NCBI GenBank assembly: GCA_038206355.1
Contig: JBBRAY010000001.1
Location: 164,620 to 228,619, forward strand
DNA length: 64,000 nt
Direction: 5' to 3'
From: JAPLDB01 sp038206355
Lineage (GTDB): Bacteria; Bacteroidota; Bacteroidia; AKYH767-A; 2013-40CM-41-45
Shown: one piece after another, positions 55,181-62,101 of the stretch
Layout: each line of letters begins with the position of its first letter
Numbering within the stretch: the stretch's first letter is position 1
Notes under the pieces: model-generated
What the model saw: the letters and a program-made list of their open reading frames with translations, nothing else
Told to the model about the DNA's origin: nothing
The model's database searches: none
Made by a program: the position numbers and the translations under genes

Positions 55181-57313
55181 ATGCAAACCATTGAAAAATT
55201 GAAACCAGAACTAGACGAGACCGTTTTACTCAATGCCTACGAACTCATGTGCACAGCACGTGCAATGAGTGACCTGTTCGAAGAAAAATCTCAGATTACC
55301 GCAAAGTATGTTCACGCATGTTCCCGTGGACACGAAGCTGTTCAACTTGCGCTGGGCATGCAACTGAAACCACAGGATTTTCTTTCGGCCTATTATCGCG
55401 ACGACAGCATTCTTCTTGGCATTGGAATGAAACCGCACGAGTTGATGCTTCAGTTGCTGGCAAAGCGCGATGATCCTTTTTCAGGAGGAAGAACTTATTA
55501 TTGTCACCCTTCATTAAAAAGGGATGACATGCCGAAGATCCCGCATCAATCATCAGCAACAGGCATGCAGGCCATCCCCACAACAGGCATTGCAATGGGA
55601 ATTCAGTACAAAGAAAAACTTGGCATCGACGATAAAAAATTAAAAGATAAACCTGTAGTGGTTTGTTCACTCGGCGACGGATCTGTTACAGAAGGAGAAG
55701 TAAGCGAAGCATTTCAGATGGCAGTGCTTAAGAAAATGCCCATCCTTTATTTCATACAGGACAATGAATGGGATATCTCAGCGCATTCAAAAGAGGTTCG
55801 TGCCATGGATGCCCCGGAATATGCTAAAGGTTTTAAAGGAATGGAAGTACGTTCCATTGACGGCACTGACTTTACCAGGAGCTATGAAACAGTTCGTGAA
55901 GTACTTCATATCATCCGTACTGAACGCAGACCGGTCATGCTTCATGCAAAGGTTCCATTACTGGCTCATCACACCAGTGGTGTCCGAAGAGAATGGTACC
56001 GCCACGATTTAGTGGAAGAATCGAAACGCGATCCGTTACCGAAATTTAAAAAGATGTTGCTTTCTTCGGGGATTGACGAAAAAAAACTTGCAGTCCTTGA
56101 AACCCGCGCCCGTATTCTTGTTCAGGCCGACTTTGAAAAAGCATTGAAGGCAGAAGATCCGCGGCCTGAAGATTTATTTACGCATGACTTCGCTCCTACT
56201 CCTGTCACCGTTGAAAAAGGTGAGCGCGAACCAAAAGGAAAAGAAAAAACTGTAATGGTTGATTGTGCACTCTTCGCCGTGAAGGAGCTGATGGAAAAAC
56301 ACAAAGAATGTTTGTTGTACGGCCAGGATGTTGGCGCACGGCTGGGTGGCGTGTTTCGTGAAGCAGCAACGCTTGCGCAAAAATTTGGTGACGACAGAGT
56401 TTTCAATACACCTATTCAGGAAGCATTTATCATTGGAAGTACCGTTGGTATGAGTGCCGCAGGATTGAAACCCATTGTAGAAGTTCAGTTTGCAGATTAT
56501 ATTTTTCCCGGACTGAATCAATTGTTCACAGAAGTCGCGCGAAGCTGTTATCTCACAAACGGAAAATGGCCTGTCAGTTGTATCATCCGTGTTCCGATTG
56601 GTGCCTATGGCAGTGGAGGACCATATCATTCTTCAAGTGTTGAAAGTATTCTTACCAATATACGTGGAATCAAGATTGCATATCCGAGCACAGGTGCTGA
56701 TCTGAAAGGACTGATAAAGTCCGCTTACTATGATCCCAACCCATGTGTAATTCTTGAGCATAAGGGATTATACTGGAGCAAGCTCAAAGGAACTGAAGAC
56801 GCCAAAACTGTAGAGCCCGATGAAGACTACATAATTCCATTCGGTAAAGCACGCATCGTTCAATCAACTTCACTCCCCTTCTCCCTTTCTCCCGCTCTTT
56901 CTAAAGATGCAGCAAATGAAAAATCAACGAATGGCACTCAAGTTACTTCGCTTTCAATTATTACTTATGGTATGGGGGTATACTGGGCAAAGAATGCATC
57001 AAAAAAATTCCCCGGCAGAATTGAGATCATTGACCTGCGAACCCTTGCACCCGTTGATTATGAAACCGTTTTTGCTTCAGTAAAAAAGCACAATCGTTGT
57101 CTGGTTATAACCGAAGAAGTTTTGAATAATTCCTTTGCACAGGCTTTGGCCGGAAAAATATCGGATGAATGTTTTCAATCTTTGGATGCTCCGGTGAAAG
57201 TAATCGGCTCTGAAAACCTTCCTGCAATTCCATTGAATTCCACCCTTGAAGCTGCAATGATTCCAAATGCAGAAAAAGTGGGAAAAGTAATGGAGGAGTT
57301 GCTGCTTTATTAA
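55181..57313 (+). CDS. alpha-ketoacid dehydrogenase E1, fused alpha/beta subunits
   Basis: A 710-residue thiamine-diphosphate enzyme with E1 alpha (residues 1-345) and E1 beta (about 380-710) fused. TPP site: GDGSVTEGEVSEAF then a DNEWDIS segment; HTSGVRREWYRHD lies in the alpha part. The beta part has LYGQDVGARLGGVF, TPIQEAFIIGSTVGM, VEVQFADYIFPGLNQ, and GSGGPYHSSSVES. The family decarboxylates pyruvate or branched-chain 2-oxo acids and feeds E2; the substrate cannot be read. Residues about 561-586 (STSLPFSLSPALSKDAANEK and beyond) look like an insert between GKARIVQ and VTSLSIITYG (see that entry). Followed by the LpxR-like gene after 32 bases. Confidence 0.92.
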   Translation: MQTIEKLKPELDETVLLNAYELMCTARAMSDLFEEKSQITAKYVHACSRGHEAVQLALGMQLKPQDFLSAYYRDDSILLGIGMKPHELMLQLLAKRDDPFSGGRTYYCHPSLKRDDMPKIPHQSSATGMQAIPTTGIAMGIQYKEKLGIDDKKLKDKPVVVCSLGDGSVTEGEVSEAFQMAVLKKMPILYFIQDNEWDISAHSKEVRAMDAPEYAKGFKGMEVRSIDGTDFTRSYETVREVLHIIRTERRPVMLHAKVPLLAHHTSGVRREWYRHDLVEESKRDPLPKFKKMLLSSGIDEKKLAVLETRARILVQADFEKALKAEDPRPEDLFTHDFAPTPVTVEKGEREPKGKEKTVMVDCALFAVKELMEKHKECLLYGQDVGARLGGVFREAATLAQKFGDDRVFNTPIQEAFIIGSTVGMSAAGLKPIVEVQFADYIFPGLNQLFTEVARSCYLTNGKWPVSCIIRVPIGAYGSGGPYHSSSVESILTNIRGIKIAYPSTGADLKGLIKSAYYDPNPCVILEHKGLYWSKLKGTEDAKTVEPDEDYIIPFGKARIVQSTSLPFSLSPALSKDAANEKSTNGTQVTSLSIITYGMGVYWAKNASKKFPGRIEIIDLRTLAPVDYETVFASVKKHNRCLVITEEVLNNSFAQALAGKISDECFQSLDAPVKVIGSENLPAIPLNSTLEAAMIPNAEKVGKVMEELLLY
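56861..56940. repeat. low-complexity insert in the E1 gene
   Basis: C/T-rich DNA (ACTCCCCTTCTCCCTTTCTC and on) coding about 26 extra residues between the otherwise continuous segments GKARIVQ and VTSLSIITYG. The flanks repeat as QSTSL and QVTSL, as if a short target was duplicated. CTCTTTCTAAAG partly recalls the CCCTCTCCAAAGG unit in alaS. Confidence 0.45.
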
Positions 57314-57345
57314 ATCTTCCTGGGCCAAGTTTTCGTAGATATACA

Positions 57346-58308
57346 ATGCGAAGACAACCTTTTTATCTGATTGCCCTATTTCTTTTCATTGTACATTGTT
57401 GCAACGGACAGGTAATTGACAACACTGCCTCTTTCAGAAATATCCACAGCGAAAAATATTTTCGCTTTCACTATGAGAATGATTTTTTTTCTGCTGCCGA
57501 CCGGTACTATTCGCAAGGTGTGAATCTTGAAATTGTTCATCCTGCACTAAGTAAATTCCCGGTATCAAAAATCCTGTACCACCCAAAGAATGAAAAAATA
57601 AAATATGGAGTGTGCATTGAACAGGATGTTTATACGCCAACAAGTATTCGTCATGACGGAATAATTGATGAAGACCGACCATATTCCGGTGTACTTCTCT
57701 TCAAAACATTTTTAGTGGCATGCGATTCAGTTAAGAGAATGCGCTTCACTTCTGCTTTCTCAATTGGAATAGTTGGAAGTGCAGCAGGCGGGAAAGAAAC
57801 ACAAACCACAATTCATCGCTGGACCGGAAATTTTCTCCCGCTGGGCTGGCAGCACCAGATTAAAAATGATTTTGTAATAAATTACCGGGTTGGATTGGCG
57901 AAGAATTTAATCTCAACAAATTTTTTCCTGTTAAATGGATGTGGCGATGTATGCGCAGGAACATTGAATGATAAAATTTCCACCGGGCTAGTTGTCATGG
58001 CAGGAATTTTTGAGTCTCCATTTCATTCAGGAAACAGGCGAAAGAAATTCAGTGTCCATCTATATGATCAACCAATGATTAGTGCCATTGGCTATGATGC
58101 AACATTGCAGGGGGGATTGTTTAACCTAAAAAGCGCCAATACCATTTCTGACCGAAATTTAACAAGGGCTACCTTTCAAAATAGCTTCGGAATCGTTTTC
58201 AATATAGGAAAAATCAACCTCGAATACTTTCAATCGTTACTCACAAAAGAATTTAATTCCGGAGATTCTCACAACTGGGGAGGTGTAAGAATGGCGATAA
58301 TTATGTAA
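57346..58308 (+). CDS. lipid A deacylase LpxR family protein
   Basis: A 320-residue outer-membrane barrel of the LpxR (DUF2219) family. Signal peptide about 1-21 (VHCCNGQ). The signatures ENDFFSAADRYYSQGVN (calcium/active-site region) and DRPYSGVLLFKT are present, followed by alternating strands to the end (GVRMAIIM). LpxR removes the 3'-acyloxyacyl chain from lipid A in the outer membrane. Whether every catalytic residue is conserved was not checked. The other LPS genes in the window (lptC, lpxH) are not adjacent. Confidence 0.85.
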   Translation: MRRQPFYLIALFLFIVHCCNGQVIDNTASFRNIHSEKYFRFHYENDFFSAADRYYSQGVNLEIVHPALSKFPVSKILYHPKNEKIKYGVCIEQDVYTPTSIRHDGIIDEDRPYSGVLLFKTFLVACDSVKRMRFTSAFSIGIVGSAAGGKETQTTIHRWTGNFLPLGWQHQIKNDFVINYRVGLAKNLISTNFFLLNGCGDVCAGTLNDKISTGLVVMAGIFESPFHSGNRRKKFSVHLYDQPMISAIGYDATLQGGLFNLKSANTISDRNLTRATFQNSFGIVFNIGKINLEYFQSLLTKEFNSGDSHNWGGVRMAIIM

Positions 58309-58560
58309 AATAATTATGGCGCCTAACTGTTGCTATTTCAAATTCCAGTGATTGGAAATCCAAAAAAACACATACATATAAAATTGGATTTTGGGAGCTT
58401 ATGTCCCCGTTCATCCTCACATTCAGTCCCGTCATTCTGCCGGGGCTATTTTAGTATATTTCCAACTTCTAAACCAAGAGCCGAAAAAGGAACATAGTTT
58501 GGATATTCACTTCTTATTTTACGAAAAAGTGATAAATGCCCATAAATGATTTAAAAAAAA
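58309..58560. other. intergenic region upstream of initiator tRNA
   Basis: No gene seen in about 250 AT-rich bases. CCCCGTTC...ATTCTGCCGGGG (58403-58445) forms a loose long-range pairing of the TCATTCTG type. A promoter follows at 58561. Confidence 0.4.
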
Positions 58561-58593
58561 TTGAGTGTTATTTAAAAAAAACATGTAGGTTTG
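58561..58593 (+). promoter_or_regulatory. promoter of initiator tRNA
   Basis: TTG (58561-58563), a 22-base gap, then TAGGTTTG (58586-58593), an exact TAnnTTTG match. It is 49 bases before the tRNA 5' end. Confidence 0.65.
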
Positions 58594-58642
58594 CGACCTC
58601 AAAAAAAGTAGATCCTTCAAAAGAATCAATATATAGACATAG

Positions 58643-58718
<76 letters not shown>

Positions 58719-58728
58719 GTGAAGCAGA

Positions 58729-58765
58729 AAGGCCACGATTTAACTCGTGGCCTTCTCATTTCTCT
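58729..58765 (+). terminator. terminator after initiator tRNA
   Basis: A perfect 10-bp stem AAGGCCACGA (58729-58738) / TCGTGGCCTT (58745-58754) with loop TTTAAC, followed by a pyrimidine-rich tail. Confidence 0.85.
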
Positions 58766-58895
58766 TCATGCCTTTCGCTACACTGTGATGAAGCGATCCG
58801 GGGTATGAGGATTTGCTTTATCAATATTATTTTATTAAATAAGTATCTTAAATAGCATAGCCTATGAAATTCGGCTATTTTCATTATTATTACAC

Positions 58896-59774
58896 ATGGC
58901 TCATAAATCCGGTTTCGTAAGTATCGTAGGCAAACCCAATGTTGGCAAATCAACATTGATGAATCAAATGCTGGGCGAACGGCTGAGTATTGTTACGCCA
59001 AAAGCACAAACCACACGCCATCGAATTAAGGGAATTCTGAATGCAGAAGATTACCAGGTAGTCTTTTCTGATACCCCCGGAATCCTTGAACCACACTATC
59101 TCCTTCATAAAAAAATGATGGATTTTGTGAATGCTGCTCTGGCTGATGCTGATGCAGTGCTGGTTATCAATGACCTCACAGAAGCATATCTGGAAGAATC
59201 ACTTGTTGAACAGTTGAAGCAAATCAAAGTACCGGTTATTGTAATCATCAATAAAGTAGATCTTTCCACGCAAAATGAAATCAACAAACTCATTCATGGT
59301 TGGAAGAAAGCGATCAAGCCACATGCTGTAATACCCGTATCAGCCATCAATAATTTCAATACCGATAAAATTGTGGAAGCGCTCGTGGAAATCATGCCTG
59401 AGTCGCCACCATTTTTCTCCAAAGAAAATTTATCCGACCTCACCCAACGTTTTTTTACTTCGGAGATGATCCGCGAGAAAATATTTCTTCAGTACGACAA
59501 AGAAATCCCCTACTCCACTGAAATCGGAATCGAAGAATTCAAAGATGAGCCAAACCTGATTCGTATCCGCGCAATTATTTTTGTGGAACGAAGTTCACAG
59601 AAAGGAATTATCATTGGTCACAAAGGAGAAGCGCTTAAAAAAGTCGGGACTGCTGCGCGAAAGGACATGGAAAAATTTCTCGGTAAAAAAGTTTTCCTCG
59701 AACTTTACGTGAAAGTCGAAGAAGATTGGCGCAAAAAAGAAAATTCACTCAAACGATTTGGGTACAGTACTTAA
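58896..59774 (+). CDS. era: GTPase Era
   Basis: A 292-residue Era, which binds 16S rRNA and helps 30S maturation. G1 is GKPNVGKSTLMNQ (16-28 region), G2 around QTTRHRIKG, G3 is FSDTPGI, G4 is INKVD, and the C-terminal KH domain has GIIIGHKGEALKKVGTAARKDME. Length and motif spacing are typical. The gene stands alone; a long hairpin starts at the base after its stop codon. Confidence 0.97.
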   Translation: MAHKSGFVSIVGKPNVGKSTLMNQMLGERLSIVTPKAQTTRHRIKGILNAEDYQVVFSDTPGILEPHYLLHKKMMDFVNAALADADAVLVINDLTEAYLEESLVEQLKQIKVPVIVIINKVDLSTQNEINKLIHGWKKAIKPHAVIPVSAINNFNTDKIVEALVEIMPESPPFFSKENLSDLTQRFFTSEMIREKIFLQYDKEIPYSTEIGIEEFKDEPNLIRIRAIIFVERSSQKGIIIGHKGEALKKVGTAARKDMEKFLGKKVFLELYVKVEEDWRKKENSLKRFGYST

Positions 59775-59818
59775 TTTCTTTAATTACTGTCACATTTATG
59801 TGATGGTAGTTAAAGAAA
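59775..59818. repeat. 44-nt near-perfect hairpin
   Basis: A 21-bp inverted repeat around TT. The left arm begins TTTCTTTAATTAC (59775) and the right arm ends GGTAGTTAAAGAAA (59818); centre TCACAT-TT-ATGTGA. All 21 positions pair counting three G-T wobbles. It starts immediately after the era stop and lacks a T-run typical of a terminator. Confidence 0.8.
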
Positions 59819-59833
59819 AATATAAATAATAAA

Positions 59834-60352
59834 ATGAAACAGGTACTCCTTATTCTCTTCTTACTTTTCACCAAAGACACCACCGTTTACGACTTCTCTC
59901 CTGTATCAATCGACGGAAAAACATTCGACCTCAGTCAATACAAAGGAAAAAAAATCCTGATTGTGAATACGGCATCAAAGTGTGGATTTACTTATCAGTA
60001 TGAAGACCTCGAAAAATTATCCGATCAATACAAAGACAAAGTAATAGTAATCGGATTTCCTGCAAATAATTTCGGTCACCAGGAACCGGGTACAGATGGA
60101 GAGATCAAAGAATTCTGCACCGGTAAATACAGCGTAACTTTTCCGATGATGAGCAAGGTCTCCGTAAAAGGAGACGATATCGATCCGCTTTTCAAATGGC
60201 TGACTGAACAAACCAATCCCGATTTTACGGGTGACATCAAATGGAACTTCGAAAAATTTCTGATTGATGAAAACGGAAAATTAATTCACCGCTTCCGCTC
60301 GAAGACAAAACCGTTAAGCGAGGAAATTGTAAATGCGATTGAGGAAAAGTAG
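59834..60352 (+). CDS. glutathione peroxidase family protein
   Basis: A 172-residue GPx/thiol peroxidase, reducing hydroperoxides with thioredoxin or glutathione. The catalytic Cys is in VNTASKCGFTYQYEDLEKL, followed by FPANNFGHQEPG (catalytic Gln/Asn region) and KWNFEKFLIDENG (Trp). A hydrophobic N-terminus (MKQVLLILFLLFTKDTTVYD) looks like a signal peptide, so periplasmic location is possible, unlike cytosolic GPx. The third conserved Cys is in EFCTGKY, usual for two-Cys thioredoxin-type GPx. Confidence 0.92.
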   Translation: MKQVLLILFLLFTKDTTVYDFSPVSIDGKTFDLSQYKGKKILIVNTASKCGFTYQYEDLEKLSDQYKDKVIVIGFPANNFGHQEPGTDGEIKEFCTGKYSVTFPMMSKVSVKGDDIDPLFKWLTEQTNPDFTGDIKWNFEKFLIDENGKLIHRFRSKTKPLSEEIVNAIEEK

Positions 60353-60356
60353 TTTA

Positions 60357-60433
60357 TTGGTTGAATGGTTTATTAGTTGATTAGAAAAACCGATTTCCGG
60401 CTGCTACCAATCAACAACTCAACTATTCAATCA
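60357..60433. repeat. inverted repeat 'TTGATTAGTTGATT'
   Basis: TTGGTTGAATGGTTTATTAG and continuation (60357-60382) pairs imperfectly with CCAATCAACAACTCAACTAT and continuation (60407-60433). It sits between the convergent GPx and DUF3467 genes and may also act as a terminator. Confidence 0.5.
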
Positions 60434-60443
60434 TGTACCCTCC

Positions 60444-60758
60444 TCACGCCTGCGCCGTTGGCCCTCCGAAGTTCATCGGTATCCCGAATCCTTCCGTTTG
60501 TTTGATAGTACCGTGTGCAGCTTCGAATTTCTGAACGTTATCCTGAAGAGCCGCAAGTAATCGCTTTGCATGCTGAGGTGTAAGCAGTATACGCGCTTTA
60601 ACTTTTGCTTTGGGTACCCCCGGCATCACTTTTACAAAGTCAACCACAAATTCCGAGTTGCTATGCGTGATAATGGCGAGGTTGGAATAAATTCCTTCTG
60701 CTACTTCTTCTGAAAGTTCGATGTTGAGCTGGTTATTGGGATTTTGATTCTGATCCAT
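60444..60758 (-). CDS. DUF3467 domain-containing protein
   Basis: A 104-residue protein matching DUF3467: IELSEEVAEGIYSNLAIITH, DFVKVMPGVPKAKVKARILLTPQHAKRLL, then a helical end (AALQDNVQKFEAAHG). The function is unknown. In many Bacteroidota this gene lies directly downstream of rpoC; here the toxin-antitoxin and ORF6N genes separate them. The N- and C-terminal tails are short and polar. Confidence 0.9.
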   Translation of the reverse strand: MDQNQNPNNQLNIELSEEVAEGIYSNLAIITHSNSEFVVDFVKVMPGVPKAKVKARILLTPQHAKRLLAALQDNVQKFEAAHGTIKQTEGFGIPMNFGGPTAQA

Positions 60759-60791
60759 TGGTGGTTATTTATTGGGTTGTGAAGGTCGGGA

Positions 60792-61112
60792 TTATTTCTG
60801 AATCCAAAGCAATCGCCGGCTTCTTGATTCCGGCCTATGAATAGTGGTAGATTCGGTTAGCTCACCAAAGGATTTTGAGAAAATGAACTCATTGCGATAG
60901 TAAATATTAAACGGAAATTTCCGGAGCACCTGCTTCCTCATATTTTTAAAAACTATCGGATATGCTTTGGGGGTTTCACGAACATAAATAAAAGCCTCAT
61001 CTACAACTGAGATAAAACGCGCTCCCAATCCCCGTTGCTGCATTTCATACCAGCTGAAAGATTCATCAATGTCCTTCTCCGACTCCGTTGAAACAAAAAG
61101 CGATTTAGTCAT
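60792..61112 (-). CDS. ParE/RelE-type toxin
   Basis: A 106-residue toxin of the RelE/ParE superfamily, which acts on ribosome-bound mRNA (RelE) or gyrase (ParE). The N-terminal helix pair (VSTESEKDIDESFSWYEMQQRGLGARF) and YVRETPKAYPIVFKNMRKQVLRKFPFNIYYRN are typical. The C-terminus (IHRPESRSRRLLWIQK) stands in for the usual HxSRNPxxW end and is diverged. The antitoxin gene precedes it and overlaps it by 4 bases. ParE is favoured by the fold order but not proven. Confidence 0.87.
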   Translation of the reverse strand: MTKSLFVSTESEKDIDESFSWYEMQQRGLGARFISVVDEAFIYVRETPKAYPIVFKNMRKQVLRKFPFNIYYRNEFIFSKSFGELTESTTIHRPESRSRRLLWIQK

Positions 61113-61330
61113 TTCCCCTTACCGTACTTAAGCTTCACTTCCTCCCACTTGCTGAATTGTGATTTTCCTTCTTCAATCCGATTTAGGGTTTCATCAAGAA
61201 GTTTTTTATGCTCATCCGAAATATCGGACAACGCAGGAACTGATGAAATATCATCCCATCGCTCCTGAACCAATTCAATCTTCTGCTCTCGATTAAGCTT
61301 TTGAAATATATTCCTTTGATCTTTTGTCAC
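61109..61330 (-). CDS. addiction-module antitoxin component
   Basis: A 73-residue protein of the short 'putative addiction module component' type (PF09720-like), all helical: QKLNREQKIELVQERWDDIS, then SDEHKKLLDETLNRIEEG and KWEEVKLKYGKGK. Starts with GTG (61328-61330). It overlaps the toxin start by 4 bases, the standard antitoxin-first order. It also overlaps the end of the ORF6N gene (61293-61330). Confidence 0.88.
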   Translation of the reverse strand: MTKDQRNIFQKLNREQKIELVQERWDDISSVPALSDISDEHKKLLDETLNRIEEGKSQFSKWEEVKLKYGKGK

Positions 61331-61889
61331 CGGGTTTTCCTTTATGCAAATATAAAATAAGAAACACTTTTGCTTTATAAACTAATTGCTTAAACCCAAT
61401 CCTCCTTCGTGGTTCAGGTTTTTCTATCTCTTGTTCAGGTTTTGAAATCAAAAATTCAATTACTTCATTGATGTTTTCAATTTTCCGGTTAAATTTTGCT
61501 TCGAGCTCTTCTATCGTTTTCTGTAAAAGTTTATAATTATCACTGTGCTGCTTGAGCAGAATAAATGCCCTAACAATGTTAATATTTACCTGTATGGCCG
61601 TATCGCTTTTTAATACACTTGCCAGCATCGTGATTCCATGCTCTGTAAAAGCATATGGGAGGTATCTCACCCCGCCCCATCTTGAGGTTTCAAAATGAAA
61701 CCTCAAGTCTAAAAACTCCTCTTTACTAAGTTGAAACATGAAATCAGCGGGGAATCGCTTAGGATTTCTTCTTACTGCAAGATTAAGCGATTTAGTAGGT
61801 ACCCCATATAACTCGGCTAATTGACGATCAAGCATCACATAACAGCCTCTGATTTCTAAAATCTTTTTCTGAATGAGATTCAGTTCCAT
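61293..61889 (-). CDS. ORF6N domain-containing protein
   Basis: A 198-residue protein. Residues about 1-100 are an ORF6N DNA-binding domain (IRGCYVMLDRQLAELYGVPT, LNLAVRRNPKRFPADFMFQL, YAFTEHGITMLASVLKSDTA). A helical linker and coiled-coil-like region (about 110-170) follow. In phages and mobile DNA the ORF6N domain is linked to regulatory or antirepressor roles. Its last codons overlap the antitoxin gene, which suggests recent juxtaposition or coupling of the two units. Confidence 0.88.
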   Translation of the reverse strand: MELNLIQKKILEIRGCYVMLDRQLAELYGVPTKSLNLAVRRNPKRFPADFMFQLSKEEFLDLRFHFETSRWGGVRYLPYAFTEHGITMLASVLKSDTAIQVNINIVRAFILLKQHSDNYKLLQKTIEELEAKFNRKIENINEVIEFLISKPEQEIEKPEPRRRIGFKQLVYKAKVFLILYLHKGKPGDKRSKEYISKA

Positions 61890-62014
61890 CGTTTTCAGGT
61901 GATTCGCAAAACGTAAAAGTAAAGCAGTACCGTTGAAATTCCTTCCTGATAAATCATGTATTCTTTTTTGTAAAATACTCTTCCATCCTTCAGACAGTAC
62001 CGTTTTTAGTGCAA

Positions 62015-62043
62015 AGAAAAAGGGCCACTTCTCAGCAGCCCTT
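62015..62043 (-). terminator. terminator of rpoC
   Basis: On the minus strand AAGGGC (62043-62038) pairs with GCCCTT (62025-62020) around GCTGAGAAGTGG-like loop, followed by TTTTCTTT. About 60 bases past the rpoC stop. Confidence 0.75.
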
Positions 62044-62049
62044 CTATTA

Positions 62050-62100
62050 TTTTACGAATTCGTACTTCGTATTTTCGTACCTGATTCGTACTTCGCTGAG
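62050..62100. repeat. AT-rich 'TTCGTACTTCG' repeat, locus 3
   Basis: TTTTACGAATTCGTACTTCG and CTGATTCGTACTTCGCTGAG are copies of the element at 55058. It abuts the rpoC stop codon at 62102. Confidence 0.55.
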
Positions 62101-62101
62101 T

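Larger units (their letters stand above)
61890..62101. other. rpoC 3' flank
   Basis: Holds the rpoC terminator (62015-62043) and AT-rich TTCGTAATT-type repeats (62050-62100). No gene supported. Confidence 0.5.

Noticed and set aside
60792..60860. Frameshift at the C-terminus of the toxin
   Set aside because: No alternative frame restores a better RelE/ParE end; the tail is more simply a diverged C-terminus.
61109..61330. Calling this module a CRISPR or phage region because of ORF6N
   Set aside because: No phage structural or repeat-spacer sequence is present; only a TA pair and one ORF6N gene.
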